A DNA stretch of 64,000 nucleotides, taken from the NCBI RefSeq assembly GCF_001417775.1, contig NZ_BBZJ01000015.1, positions 372,001-436,000 of the forward strand, in the 5' to 3' direction. The translations under genes and the position numbers were made by a program. Below the pieces are notes generated by a model, which saw nothing but the letters and a program-made list of their open reading frames with translations, was not told the DNA's origin and made no database searches. This DNA is from Streptomyces sp. TP-A0356. Its GTDB lineage: Bacteria > Actinomycetota > Actinomycetes > Streptomycetales > Streptomycetaceae. This document shows, piece after piece, positions 55,193 through 64,000 of the stretch (its first letter is position 1; each line of letters starts with the position of its first letter).

Positions 55193-55423
55193 TCACCGGG
55201 CCTGCCCGGCCTCGGCCCCCTTCCCGGAGACGGTGATGGCGCCCACCGGGCAGGCACGCGCGGCCTCGTGTACCAGCGGGTCGCCCCCGCCGTCCTCCTT
55301 GCCGGGCAGCAGCTCGCTGTAGCCGTCGTCGTCCTGGGTGAAGACGCCCGGCGCGGTGAGGGCGCACTGGCCCGCCCCGATGCAGACGTCCTTGTCGATG
55401 GAGATGGTGATGTCGTCGGTCAT
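55193..55423 (-). CDS. Ferredoxin (3Fe-4S type)
   Basis: 76 residues, Cys14 and Cys20 (CIGAGQC) and Cys58 (ACPV), a SoyB/SuaB-like partner of P450s. It lies 12 bp downstream of the P450 gene stop. No reductase gene is linked, so it must use one from elsewhere. Confidence 0.9.
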   Translation of the reverse strand: MTDDITISIDKDVCIGAGQCALTAPGVFTQDDDGYSELLPGKEDGGGDPLVHEAARACPVGAITVSGKGAEAGQAR

Positions 55424-55435
55424 GGTCGCAGCCTC

Positions 55436-56644
55436 TTACCAGGTCACGGGAAGTTCCAGCATCCCCTGGATCGTGTCGCCGGGTTTGAAGGGGATCTCCT
55501 CCGCCGGAGCCGCGAGCCGTAGACCGGGCAGCCGTGCGAAGAGAGCGCGCAGGGCGATCTCCAGCTCCGCCCGGGCCAGGTTCTGGCCGAGGCACTGGTG
55601 GATGCCGAACCCGAAGGCGACGTGGTGGCGGGCCGGGCGGTGCCAGTCCAGGGTGTCCGGTTCGGAGAAGGCCGCGGTGTCGCGGTTGATCACGGACGTG
55701 GAGAAGAGCACGCCCTCGTCGGCCCGGATCGTGACTCCCGCGATCTCGATGTCCTCGGTGGCCACCCGCACCAGCCCGTCGGCGATGGACAGGAAGCGCA
55801 GCAGTTCCTCGACCGCGGCGGACATCAGGCCCGGGTCGGCACGCAGTTCGGCGAGCTGGTCGGGGTGCTGCAGCAGGGTGAACGTACCGAGGGAGATCAT
55901 GTTGGCCGTCGTCTCGTGCCCGGCGACCAGCAGGAGGGTGGCCAGGGAGACCAGCTCGGCCCGGTCCAGCCCACCGTCGCGCAACTGCTCCTGGATCAGC
56001 TCGTCGAGCAGCCCGTCCCCGGGCTCCTTCCGTTTTCGGTCGATCAGCTCCCCGAGGTAGGAGTCCAGTTGGTCGCGGGCGTCCCGGGTGTCGGCCGGGG
56101 CCGGGCCGCGCAGCAGCCTGCGGGACTGCGCCTCGAAGAAGTCGTGGTCGGCGTACGGGACGCCGAGCAGCGCACAGATCACCATCGACGGAAGGGGCAG
56201 CGCGAAGGCGCTCACCAGTTCGGCGGGCGGGCCCGCGGCCTCCATGGCGTCCAGGAGCCGATCGACCGTCTCCTGGATGCCGGGGCGCAGCGCGGTGGTC
56301 CGCTTGAGGGTGAAGCTCGGGACCAGCATGCGGCGCTGGGTGCGGTGCTCGGGGTCGTCCACCCCGAGCAGGGCGGCCCTGCGGTCGCGGGCGGCGGCGA
56401 AGCGCCTGTTCGTCAACGGGAAGCCGGACCGGGTCCGGTCCGAGGACAGACGCGGGTCGGCCAGGAGTTCACGGGCGGCGGAGTGGCCGGTGACCACCCA
56501 GACGTCACGCCCGTCGTACAGGGTGACCCGGGCCAGGGGCCGGGCCGTGCGCAAGGGGTCGTAGGCGGTGGGCGGGTGGTAGGGGCAGCTGCGGTCCTGG
56601 GGGAAGGCGACGGGTTCTGACACGGTCGCACCGGGTTTCGTCAT
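55436..56644 (-). CDS. Cytochrome P450 (CYP105-like)
   Basis: 402 residues. I-helix AGHETTA, ExxR in EELLRFLS, haem motif FGFGIHQCLGQNLAR, the common CYP105 form. The N-terminus (PQDRSCPYHPP) is also CYP105-like. ATG 56644 has GAGG six bases upstream. It is first of a P450-ferredoxin operon. CYP105 enzymes hydroxylate xenobiotics or late antibiotic intermediates; the substrate here is unknown. Confidence 0.92.
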   Translation of the reverse strand: MTKPGATVSEPVAFPQDRSCPYHPPTAYDPLRTARPLARVTLYDGRDVWVVTGHSAARELLADPRLSSDRTRSGFPLTNRRFAAARDRRAALLGVDDPEHRTQRRMLVPSFTLKRTTALRPGIQETVDRLLDAMEAAGPPAELVSAFALPLPSMVICALLGVPYADHDFFEAQSRRLLRGPAPADTRDARDQLDSYLGELIDRKRKEPGDGLLDELIQEQLRDGGLDRAELVSLATLLLVAGHETTANMISLGTFTLLQHPDQLAELRADPGLMSAAVEELLRFLSIADGLVRVATEDIEIAGVTIRADEGVLFSTSVINRDTAAFSEPDTLDWHRPARHHVAFGFGIHQCLGQNLARAELEIALRALFARLPGLRLAAPAEEIPFKPGDTIQGMLELPVTW

Positions 56645-57039
56645 GAATGACCTCGCACGCGAAGATTCGCTCTTGCCGATCATCATTAGATGCCCGAGGC
56701 ATCTACAGAACCACGCGAAGTTCGGCCAGATCCACCGGATGCCGGATATGGCGCAAAGACATGTCACTGTGTCGGCGGCCTGACTCGCCGCCGACCGCCC
56801 GGGACGCGGCGCGGGGGTCGCTTCGGCCCGCCGCGACGTCGCACGGGGGTCGCTTCGGCCCGCCGCGACGTCGCACGGGCACGCTCTCATCGTAATTCGC
56901 TTGCCGGGCATGGGCCGCTCCTCCAGGATCGGCCCATGCCGACGATCGAAGCCTTCCTGCCGCCGACCTCAGACGCCCACCCGGTGCGGGGCCGACAGCA
57001 GCAGGCCGACCGGTCGCGCGGGCCCTCGCCGTCCGGGTC
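56645..57039. other. Intergenic region between P450 and LysE genes
   Basis: 395 bp with no gene. It contains the 32-bp perfect tandem repeat at 56813-56876 and, nearer the P450, A/T-richer sequence (56660-56770) that probably holds its promoter. Confidence 0.4.
56813..56876. repeat. 32-bp perfect tandem direct repeat
   Basis: Two adjoining copies (56813-56844 and 56845-56876) of a 32-bp unit beginning GGGGGTCGCTTCGGCCCG. It is a recent duplication in the P450 upstream region; no function is visible. Confidence 0.85.
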
Positions 57040-57672
57040 GTGACCGGCGCGCTGGTCGCGGGGCTGGTCGCGGGATACGGCATCGCCGTGCCCGTCGGCG
57101 CCATCGGGACCTACCTCGTCTCCCTGACCGCCCGTACGTCCCTGCGCACCGGTGCGTGCGCCGCGCTCGGCGTCGCCACCGCCGACGGGCTCTACGCCCT
57201 GGTGGCCGTCATCGGCAGCACCACCCTGTCTCCCGTGCTGCACCCGGTGGTGGTCCCGCTGCGCTGGGCCTCGGCACTCGTACTGGCAGCTCTCTCGCTC
57301 CTCGGCGGCGTCGGTGCCCTGCGCCGGTACCGATCGGCGGGCGCCGCCACCGCGGTCCGAGCGGAGCCACCGGGCGCCGCACGGGCGTATCTCGGGCTTC
57401 TGGGCATCACGCTGCTCAATCCGGCCACCGTGGTCTACTTCGCCGCGCTGGTCCTCGGCAGTCGTGCCGGGGACCCGCTACGGCCGCTGGAGCAGGGGCT
57501 GTTCGTCGTCGCCGCCTTCGCCGCGTCCGCGAGCTGGCAACTCGCTCTGGCCGGGGGAGGTGCGCTGCTCGGCCGGGCGCTGGCCGGGCGGCGGGGGCAG
57601 CTGGTGACGGCACTCGTCTCCAGCGCGGTGATCGCGGCGCTGGCGGTGCGGATGGTGGTCCTTCCGGCGTGA
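57040..57672 (+). CDS. LysE-family transporter
   Basis: 210 residues with about six hydrophobic helices; the N-terminal VAGYGIAVPVGAIGTYLVSLTART and GLLGITLLNPATVVYFAALV are the LysE/RhtB-type signatures. It exports amino acids or related compounds. It starts at GTG 57040. Confidence 0.82.
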   Translation: MTGALVAGLVAGYGIAVPVGAIGTYLVSLTARTSLRTGACAALGVATADGLYALVAVIGSTTLSPVLHPVVVPLRWASALVLAALSLLGGVGALRRYRSAGAATAVRAEPPGAARAYLGLLGITLLNPATVVYFAALVLGSRAGDPLRPLEQGLFVVAAFAASASWQLALAGGGALLGRALAGRRGQLVTALVSSAVIAALAVRMVVLPA

Positions 57673-57951
57673 CGCAAAGCGTTCCCCGCGCGGCGAGGCC
57701 CCTGGCCGGTCCCGTCGCCTGTGCCCGCCGGATCGCGTCCATGCCGTACCTGATCACCGCACGGCCGCCGGGGAGCGCGCCCGGCCGCCGCCGCACGGGG
57801 ACGGCCCGTACGCCAACTCGGGCGCGTGGTCGTGGATGAAACCACCGGCGGCTGGTGTTGAATCTTGACGCACGCGGTCCCCCGGCCAGGGCTGTGGGCC
57901 CGCGGCACGACGGACGAGACAGCAGTCGTACGCGACGATGGGACGGATGCC
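57673..57951. other. Intergenic region
   Basis: 279 bp. I see no gene; a short in-frame remnant near 57740 is not convincing. Contains the promoter of the deazaflavin-type gene. Confidence 0.3.
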
Positions 57952-58398
57952 ATGCCTCTTGAGGGCGAGTACGAACCCAGCCCGACGCAGTGGGTGCGCG
58001 ATCAGGTCGAGCTCTACGAGAGTTCCGGCGGCACCCGGGGAACCACACTGCTCGAGACGGGGCTGCCCGTGGTCATCCTCACCACCTTGGGCGCCAGGAG
58101 CGGCAAGATCCGCAAGACCCCGCTGATGCGGGTCGAGCACGAGGGCAACTACGCGGTGGTGGCCTCGCTGGGCGGCGCGCCCAAGCACCCGGTCTGGTAC
58201 CACAACGTGATGCAGCATCCCACGGTGGAGCTCCAGGACGGCCCGCTGCGCCAGGAGATGACGGCCCGTGAGGTCACGGGCGAGGAGAAGGCGGTGTGGT
58301 GGGAGCGGGCGGTCGCCGCGTACCCGCCGTACGACGAGTACCAGAAGAAGACGGACCGTGAGATCCCCGTCTTCGTGCTGGAGCCGTCCGGAGCGTGA
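57952..58398 (+). CDS. Deazaflavin (F420)-dependent nitroreductase-type oxidoreductase
   Basis: 148 residues of the Ddn/DUF385 split-barrel family: [67 protein letters not shown]. It reduces quinones or nitro compounds using F420H2. ATG 57952 follows GGGACGGATGCC. Confidence 0.9.
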   Translation: MPLEGEYEPSPTQWVRDQVELYESSGGTRGTTLLETGLPVVILTTLGARSGKIRKTPLMRVEHEGNYAVVASLGGAPKHPVWYHNVMQHPTVELQDGPLRQEMTAREVTGEEKAVWWERAVAAYPPYDEYQKKTDREIPVFVLEPSGA

Positions 58399-58800
58399 CC
58401 GCGCCGGGTCGGAGGGGCGGCCCGGCCGCGCGCCGGGCGGCCCGTCCGCATCCGAGGGGCCCGTCCGCGTCCGAGGGGCCTCGCGGGCAACGGCTGTTGG
58501 AGCTCCGAACAGAATGGGCGCCGGGGCGGATCCGGCGGCACGTCCCAGGTGGCCACCCGGTCGCGCAGGGCCGCCGGTCGGCAGCAACGGGGCGTGGTGG
58601 AGACGCCGACGACATGCCGTCGACGCCAGGAGTTGACGTCGCGGCCGCCGCCGCACGGGTGCCGCCCCCTGCCGCCCGCCGTCGCACCCGGGAGCGGGCA
58701 TGACCGCCGCGGGGACCGTGCGCGTCCGGGCGCACCGCCACCCGCCGAGATTCCATCCGCATCCGGGTGCATGTTCCGCGCCCGGCCGGGCAGCCGTCCG
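58399..58800. other. Gene-free region with a repeated 23-bp element
   Basis: 402 bp, very GC-rich. It carries direct repeats of GGGCCCGTCCGCRTCCGAGG (58438-58475) and one copy (58500-58522) of GAGCTCCGAACAGAATGGGC..., which recurs at 61351. I see no gene. Confidence 0.4.
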
Positions 58801-59877
58801 TCAGGCCCCGCCGCGCTCCCCCGTCGCGGCGGGGCCCTCCGCGTCGCCGTCCGTCCGCCGGGCGGCCGCACGGGTCGGGGCGTCCGTGATGTCGAGGAAG
58901 ATCTGGTGCGCCTCCGGGACGGTGTGCCCGATGGAGCGCTTGATCCGCACCGCGACCTCCTCCACCTCCTCGCTGTCCAGGCCGGGCACCAGATCGACGC
59001 GGGCGGCCACCAGAAGGGACTCCAGGCCCAGCTGCATGGTCAGAAGCTCCTCCACGCTGTCGATCTCGGGCTGCGCCTCCAGCAGTGCGCGCACCCGGCG
59101 GCTGAGCTCCGGATCGGCGGCCTGGCCGATCAGCTGGTCCCGGGCGTCGCGGCCGAGCCGGTAGGCGACGTACACGAGCAGCGCGCCGATCGCGAGCGAG
59201 GCGGAGGCCTCCCACACGACGTTCCCGGTGACCATGTGCAGTGCCATGCCGGCGATCGCGAGGAGGACCCCGAGAACGGCGGTGCTGTCCTCCGCCAGGA
59301 CCGTGCGCAGCGCCGGGTCGCGCAGCCGCTGGGCGGCCGTGCCGTGCTGTCGGTGCACCTGGTGGAGGGCGCGCACCAGGGAGGCGCCCTCCGACAGCAG
59401 CGCGACCCCGAGCACGACGAGCCCCGCCACATAGCCGCCGTACGACTCCTTCGTGCCGTTCCGCAGGGCCTCGAAGCCCTGGAAGAAGGAGAAGCAGCCG
59501 CCCATCACGAAGATGCCGACGGCCGCGAGCAGCGACCAGAAGAAGCGTTCCTTGCCATAGCCGAAGGGATGGCGCCGGTCGGCCGGGCGGCGGCTGCGGC
59601 GCAGGGCGGCCAGCAGGAAGATCTCGTTCAGACTGTCGGCCACGGAGTGGGCCGCCTCCGACAACAGCGCGGGTGAGCCCGCGAGGAGTCCGCCCACGGC
59701 CTTGGCCACGGCGATCACCAGATTCGCGGCGAGTGCCACGAGCACCGTGACACGCGTCCCGCGGTCGGAGTCCCCGCGCCGCGTAGGGGGCTCGAGACCC
59801 GACGACTCGCCGCCCGAGGGCTCCCGCCCCGACGGTGTCCTGTCCAGCCGCTGTGCGTCCGATGATGTCCCGCCCAC
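58801..59877 (-). CDS. Cation diffusion facilitator transporter
   Basis: 358 residues from GTG 59877. Six helices with the CDF metal-site region EAAHSVADSLNEIFLLAALRRSRRPADRRHPFGYGKERFFW, followed by a cytosolic metal-binding domain (LLTMQLGLESLLVAARVDLVPGL). It exports Zn/Fe/Mn-type divalent cations in exchange for protons. The first ~40 residues are polar. It is divergent from the hydroquinone reductase gene, 102 bp apart. The start codon is uncertain. Confidence 0.87.
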   Translation of the reverse strand: MGGTSSDAQRLDRTPSGREPSGGESSGLEPPTRRGDSDRGTRVTVLVALAANLVIAVAKAVGGLLAGSPALLSEAAHSVADSLNEIFLLAALRRSRRPADRRHPFGYGKERFFWSLLAAVGIFVMGGCFSFFQGFEALRNGTKESYGGYVAGLVVLGVALLSEGASLVRALHQVHRQHGTAAQRLRDPALRTVLAEDSTAVLGVLLAIAGMALHMVTGNVVWEASASLAIGALLVYVAYRLGRDARDQLIGQAADPELSRRVRALLEAQPEIDSVEELLTMQLGLESLLVAARVDLVPGLDSEEVEEVAVRIKRSIGHTVPEAHQIFLDITDAPTRAAARRTDGDAEGPAATGERGGA

Positions 59878-59979
59878 CTCCCCCGACTGCCCCCGTCCGT
59901 GCCTCTCACACGGTGTCGGGGCGGAAATCGGGGAACCCGACGGGCATCCGGGCGGAGGTCCGCGGGAGGAAGGGGCGGC

Positions 59980-60990
59980 ATGGCCGAGGGCAACAGCGCG
60001 TACGGCAGGAAAGAGTTCAGGCGGTCGAGGAGTCATTTCGCCGACCGCATCACGGCGGACGGGCGCGACGGCTGGCCGGTGGAGGCCGGGCGCTACCGGC
60101 TGGTGGTCAGCCGTGCCTGCCCCTGGGCGAGCCGGGCCGTGATCTCGCGACGGCTGCTCGGCCTGGAGGAGGCGCTGTCCCTGGCCGTCGCCGATCCGGT
60201 CCAGGACGACCGCAGTTGGCGGTTCACGCTGGACCCCGACGGCCGTGACCCGGTGCTCGGCATCCGCTTCCTCAGTGAGGCGTACGACGCCCGGGAGACC
60301 GGCTACCCCGGCGGGGTCAGCGTGCCCGCGATCGTGGACGTGCCCAGCGGAGCGCTGGTGACCAACGACTTCCGGCGCATCACCCTCGACCTGGCGACCG
60401 AGTGGACGGCTTTGCATCGGGAGGGGGCGCCCGATCTCTACCCCCAGCGGCTGCGCGACGAGATCGACGATGTGATGCGGGTCGTGTACGAGGACGTCAA
60501 CAACGGGGTGTACCGGGCGGGCTTCGCCACGGACCAGAAGGAGTACGAGGAGGCGTGCGCCGGTGTGTTCCGGCGGCTGGAGTGGCTGTCCGAGCGGTTG
60601 GCCGGGCGGCGCTACCTGGTCGGCGACACCATCACCGAGGCCGACATCCGGCTGTTCACCACACTCGTACGTTTCGACGCCGTCTATCACGGCCACTTCA
60701 AGTGCAACCGCCGCAAGCTGGCGGAGGACCCGGTGCTGTGGGCGTACGCCCGCGATCTCTACCAGACACCCGGTTTCGGTGACACCGTCGACTTCGACCA
60801 CATAAAACGCCACTACTACCAGGTCCACACGGGCATCAACCCGACCGGCATCGTGCCGCTGGGACCGGACCTGGCGGGGTGGCTGGCGCCGCACGGCCGG
60901 GAACGGCTGGGCGGGCGCCCGTTCGGTGACGGCACTCCGCCGGGGCCGGTGCGTGCGGAGGAGGAAGTTCCGGCCGGGGGACGGCCCTGA
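59980..60990 (+). CDS. Glutathionyl-hydroquinone reductase-like (Xi-class GST)
   Basis: 336 residues. The catalytic Cys47 lies in SRACPWASRAVISRRLLGL, the Xi-class signature; the C-terminal helical domain has YLVGDTITEADIRLFTTLVRFD and YYQVHTGINPTGIVPLGP. It reduces thiol-conjugated hydroquinones; in actinobacteria mycothiol is the probable thiol. ATG 59980 is preceded by AGGAAGG. It may be co-expressed with the DUF4235 gene. Confidence 0.9.
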   Translation: MAEGNSAYGRKEFRRSRSHFADRITADGRDGWPVEAGRYRLVVSRACPWASRAVISRRLLGLEEALSLAVADPVQDDRSWRFTLDPDGRDPVLGIRFLSEAYDARETGYPGGVSVPAIVDVPSGALVTNDFRRITLDLATEWTALHREGAPDLYPQRLRDEIDDVMRVVYEDVNNGVYRAGFATDQKEYEEACAGVFRRLEWLSERLAGRRYLVGDTITEADIRLFTTLVRFDAVYHGHFKCNRRKLAEDPVLWAYARDLYQTPGFGDTVDFDHIKRHYYQVHTGINPTGIVPLGPDLAGWLAPHGRERLGGRPFGDGTPPGPVRAEEEVPAGGRP

Positions 60991-61038
60991 GGCCCTGGGG
61001 CACCGGCGGCCGCAGGGGAAGAAGCAGAGGAGACAGAC

Positions 61039-61350
61039 GTGGCCAAGGACAGGAACAGGACCAAGGCGAAGCTGCCGCTCGTCTACAAGCCCGTGGGGTT
61101 CGCCCTCGGCTGGGCGAGCGGAGCCCTCGCGGGTATCGCCTTCCGGAAGACCTGGAAGGCGATACGCCACGAGGACGACGCGCCCGACGCGTTGGACAGG
61201 GATCGCGGCTGGGTGGAGGTGCTGCTCGCCGCGGCGCTCCAGGGCGCCCTCTTCGCCGTCGCCCGCAGCGCGGCGGACCGCACGGGGGCGAAGGCGATCG
61301 AGCGCTCGACGGGCGTGTGGCCGGCCACCGGGAAGGGCGGCCGGGACTGA
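61039..61350 (+). CDS. DUF4235 family membrane protein
   Basis: 103 residues. LVYKPVGFALGWASGALAGIAFRKTWKAI and LQGALFAVARSAADRTGAKAIERSTGVWP match DUF4235, with two hydrophobic helices. Unknown function. GTG 61039 has GGAG six bases upstream. It follows the hydroquinone reductase gene by 48 bp. Confidence 0.9.
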   Translation: MAKDRNRTKAKLPLVYKPVGFALGWASGALAGIAFRKTWKAIRHEDDAPDALDRDRGWVEVLLAAALQGALFAVARSAADRTGAKAIERSTGVWPATGKGGRD

Positions 61351-61412
61351 GAGCTCCGAACGGAATGGGCGCCCGGCCCCGGCCGCGCCGCGTCGTGCGC
61401 CCATAGGCCGCC

Positions 61413-61805
61413 TCACCCCTGTTTGGGTGCCGTGTCCCTGGTCACGCGCAGGGTGAAGGAGTGCCCGGCGGGGTCCGCGTAACCGCGTTCCTCGAACGGC
61501 CCCGCCGCGTCCTTTGCCTCCAGTGGGCGGCCGCCCAGCCCGACCACCTTCCGCTCGGCCTCGTCGAGGTCCTCGACGAGGAAGTCGAGGTGGGCCTGGA
61601 GGGAGTTCTCGGGGCGGGGCCAGCTCGGCGGGGTGGCGTTGACGTCCCGGCGGAACGCCATCCGTATCCCGTCCGCGCCCCTGATCTCCACCCGGTTCGC
61701 GGTCGCGTCGACCTCCTCGGCCTCCAGCAGTTCCCTGTAGAACGCGGCGAGTTTCTCGGGCTCGGCGCAGTCCAGGACCACGACGCCCGCCAGTACCAGT
61801 GCCAT
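61413..61805 (-). CDS. VOC-family (glyoxalase-like) protein
   Basis: 130 residues, one VOC module: VLAGVVVLDCAEPEKLAAFYRELL at the start and GPFEERGYADPAGHSFTL at the end. Substrate unknown; it could be a bleomycin-resistance-like or glyoxalase-like protein. ATG 61805 follows GGAGGAAGC. It converges with the DUF4235 gene. Confidence 0.88.
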   Translation of the reverse strand: MALVLAGVVVLDCAEPEKLAAFYRELLEAEEVDATANRVEIRGADGIRMAFRRDVNATPPSWPRPENSLQAHLDFLVEDLDEAERKVVGLGGRPLEAKDAAGPFEERGYADPAGHSFTLRVTRDTAPKQG

Positions 61806-62021
61806 GCTTCCTCCGTACGGGTCCGCGGCGGGCGGTGCCCCGCCCGCCTACGTTCCCCGGATACCCCGTCCCCCGGATTCAGTCGGCGACGAGCCGGCGG
61901 CGCGCGGCCGCCCCAAAGGTCGTCCCGGTGGAGCCTCCTCGTGGCGGGTGGCAGGGAATCGGGGCCTCCTGGTGGCGGGTGGTACGGGTACGACGTCCGG
62001 GATCCGGCCCGCTGGAGGGGC

Positions 62022-62733
62022 CTACGGTCCGGCGATCTCCGCCAGCCGTGCCGCCGCCGCGGACAGCAACAGGTCGAGCGCTGCCGGATAGGAGCTGTGG
62101 CGCATGTCGGCGGCGAGATGGCGAGCCGTCGCCGCGATGTGCGGGTGCGTGTCTGCGGGCAGCCGGGCGTAGGTGGCGCGCCACACCCGCGCCTCCGCCT
62201 CACGCGCGGCACGCGGGAGGGACGTGCTGGCCGCGTCCAGGGCCGCGAACGCCAGGGCCTGGTCGACGAACGCGTGGTAGATCCGTACGGCCTCGGGGTC
62301 CGGGAAGCCGGCTCCGCGCAGCACGCCCAGGATCGTCTCGACGGCCTCGATCTCGTGCGCCCGTCCGGTCACCCGGTAGGAGCTGAGCACCGACGCCTGA
62401 GGGTGCGCCAGCGCCCCCGCGTGTATCCGCAGTCCCAGTTCCCGCAGGTCGGCGCGCCATTCGCCGGTGGGGCGCCAGATGCGCAGCGTACGGCCGATGA
62501 GCTCGTCGGCGATGGCGAGCAGCAGGTCGTCGGTGTCGCGGAAGTACCGGTACAGGGCGGTGGGGTCGGCGCCGAGGGCACGGCCGAGACGGCGGACGGT
62601 GAGGGCGTCGGCGCCGTGCTCCTTCAGCAGCCGCAGAGCTGTGTCGATGATCAGCTCCTCGGAGAGGACGACCCCGGTCTTGGTGGGGCGTCGGCGCCGG
62701 CGTGCGGAGGGGGGGGACCACTCGGTCGGTCAT
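62022..62733 (-). pseudogene. TetR-family regulator with frameshift
   Basis: A TetR protein reads from MTDRVVPP... through the helix-turn-helix ALTVRRLGRALGADPTALYRYFRD to AEIAGP. The reading frame of the start ATG (62733) and that of the rest differ by one base at a run of eight C (minus strand; 62709-62716). With seven C the gene would be continuous (about 236 residues). It is either a true frameshift, a sequencing error or a slippage-prone switch. It is divergent from a broken APC permease gene. Confidence 0.8.
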
Positions 62734-62914
62734 GGGCTCTCCCGGTCGTTCGGCGGCTCCGGATGGTCGGCCGACGGCTGCGGAGGGCCTGACGACACCT
62801 TCCGCCCCGGTGCGGGGACCTTATGTCAACGACGTTGACCTGTTAAGGCCCCGAGCAGTTTCATTTCCCGTCACCGGGCCGGATTCCGGCCCCTCTGTGT
62901 GATCGGAGGCGGTC

Positions 62915-64000
62915 ATGACACGCATCCCCTATGGCGCGGACCCGCCCGCGCAGCCGTCCCTGCGCAGGTCCCTGGGAGTCGTGGACGGCGTCGCCATCGC
63001 CGCCTCCAGCACGGCGGCGACCACCAGCATCGGCATCGGTCTGGGGGTGACGGCCGGTGTGGTCGGTCTGCATCTGCCGGCCATCATGCTGCTGGCCTTC
63101 CTGCCGGTCCTGGGCGTCGCGGGCGCCTACTCCCGGCTGAACCGGGTGGAGCCCAACGCGGGCAACGGCTATGTGTGGGTGGGCCGTTCGCTCAGTCCCT
63201 GGCTGGGGTTCCTGGTCGGCTGGGTGAACATCGTGGCCACGGTGGCGTTCCTCGCGTACACCACGGCCGTCACCGGCTCGGCCGTGCTCCAACTGGCCGG
63301 GGAGGCCGGCCTGCCCGGATGGCGGGACTGGTGCTCGACCCTGGGTCGACCGCGCAGACGACGACGGTCGGTCTGGTCGTGCTCGTGGCGGTCACCCTGA
63401 CCGCGGTCACCGGCGTCCGCACCGCGGCCCGGCTGCAGACCGGGCTGCTCGTCTTCGAGTACGTCGTCCTGCTGGGCTTCTGCGGATACGGCATCGTCAC
63501 CGGCCCGCACGCCTTCAGCCTGAGCTGGTTCGACCCGTTCGCCATCCCCTCGGCGTCGGCGCTCGCACAGGGGCTGCTGCTGTCGGTGTTCTGTTACTGG
63601 GGCTTCGAGGCGGCGTTCAGCGTGAACGAGGAGGTGCGCGACGCCCGGGACGCCTCCCGGGCCGGAATCACCACACTCGTCACCATGCTGGGGCTGTTCC
63701 TGCTCGGCTCGGTGGCCTTCCAACGGGTCCTGTCCGAGCCGGAGTTGGCCGGTCATGGCGCACAGGGCCTGGCCTACTTCGGCGACCGGCTCGCCTCCCG
63801 GCCGGTGGCGGCGCTGCCGCTGGTGGCGCTGATGTTCTCGGCGGTGGCCTCCCTGCAGGCGGGGGTGATTCCCACGGCCCGCGCGATGTTCGCGATGAGC
63901 CGGGACCGTACGCTCGGTCCTGTCTGGTCCAGGGTGAACGCGCGGTACGGGACACCGGCCGCCGGAACGCTGCTGATCGGCGCGCTCGCGGCCACGGTCG
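62915..64000 (+). pseudogene. APC-superfamily permease, frameshifted and cut by window end
   Basis: The first part (LGVVDGVAIAASSTAATTSIG... GRSLSPWLGFLVGWVNIVATVAF) and the later part (from about 63328, LVLDPGSTAQTTTVGLVVLV... AMFAMSRDRTLGPVWSRVN) are both APC amino-acid permease sequence, in different frames. The shift lies near 63321-63335. The protein continues beyond 64000. The likely substrate is an amino acid or polyamine. ATG 62915 has no strong ribosome binding site that I can see. Confidence 0.85.

Noticed and set aside
58399..58800. Minus-strand gene in the gap
   Set aside because: The available frames are Arg/Pro-rich with no start signal or known domain.

Overview
The window is 64 kb of very GC-rich DNA with strong third-position G/C bias, frequent GTG/TTG starts, GGAGG-type ribosome binding sites and many Streptomyces-type families: the tyrosinase pair MelC1/MelC2, a subtilisin-inhibitor protein, two P450-ferredoxin sets, SpoIIE-type phosphatases, F420-type oxidoreductases, DUF6479 and DUF4235. 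It reads as chromosomal DNA of a Streptomyces or close relative. I see no rRNA, tRNA, CRISPR array, insertion sequence, integrase or origin. The content is accessory and regulatory rather than core, as in a chromosome arm.

Layout. 0-13.3 kb: Gfo/Idh/MocA oxidoreductase, ATP-dependent DNA ligase, DUF6479 protein, MFS exporter, cache-domain protein, a polyamine-binding-type lipoprotein without permease genes, FGGY sugar kinase, AIM24 protein, secreted M4 metalloprotease, and a TPR plus polyprenyl synthetase operon with a tandem 13-bp repeat array upstream. 13.6-18.3 kb: AlkB-type dioxygenase, an MFS/TetR operon with two matching palindromic operators, melC1-melC2. 18.3-21.7 kb: operon of ferredoxin, ferredoxin reductase, P450 and flavin/F420-type oxidoreductase. 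21.9-30.9 kb: membrane protein, RNase H, VOC protein, zinc alcohol dehydrogenase with SpoIIE phosphatase, HAD phosphatase, a decayed ROK regulator beside a LacI remnant, an SSI-type protease inhibitor, and an RHH-like protein. 30.9-40 kb: grpE-dnaK, NCS1 permease with cyclase, small stress-type proteins, a PucR-type regulator, and an alpha-hydroxy-acid oxidase coupled to a D-2-hydroxyacid dehydrogenase. 40-51 kb: two paralogous membrane proteins that join an ECF-sigma-like domain, a zinc-binding anti-sigma-like motif, one membrane helix and a ricin-type lectin domain. They bracket a degenerate Fic toxin/antitoxin pair, a secreted GH2 beta-galactosidase and a PAS-GAF-SpoIIE-kinase phosphatase. 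51-64 kb: AraC regulator and phytanoyl-CoA-type dioxygenase, hydrolase, flavoprotein, TetR, P450 with ferredoxin, LysE exporter, deazaflavin-type reductase, CDF metal exporter, glutathionyl-hydroquinone reductase, DUF4235, VOC protein, and a divergent TetR/APC-permease pair in which both genes carry frameshifts.

Most interesting: the two sigma/anti-sigma/lectin fusion proteins look like single-polypeptide glycan sensors. An 18-base sequence (15 of 18 identical) lies about 125-150 bp upstream of both start codons, which suggests a shared regulator or self-regulation. Other points worth checking are the 13-bp array at 13.4 kb, the double TetR operator at 16.7 kb, and a short repeat family (TCTGACGGATCTCCG core) shared between 35.8 and 52.0 kb.
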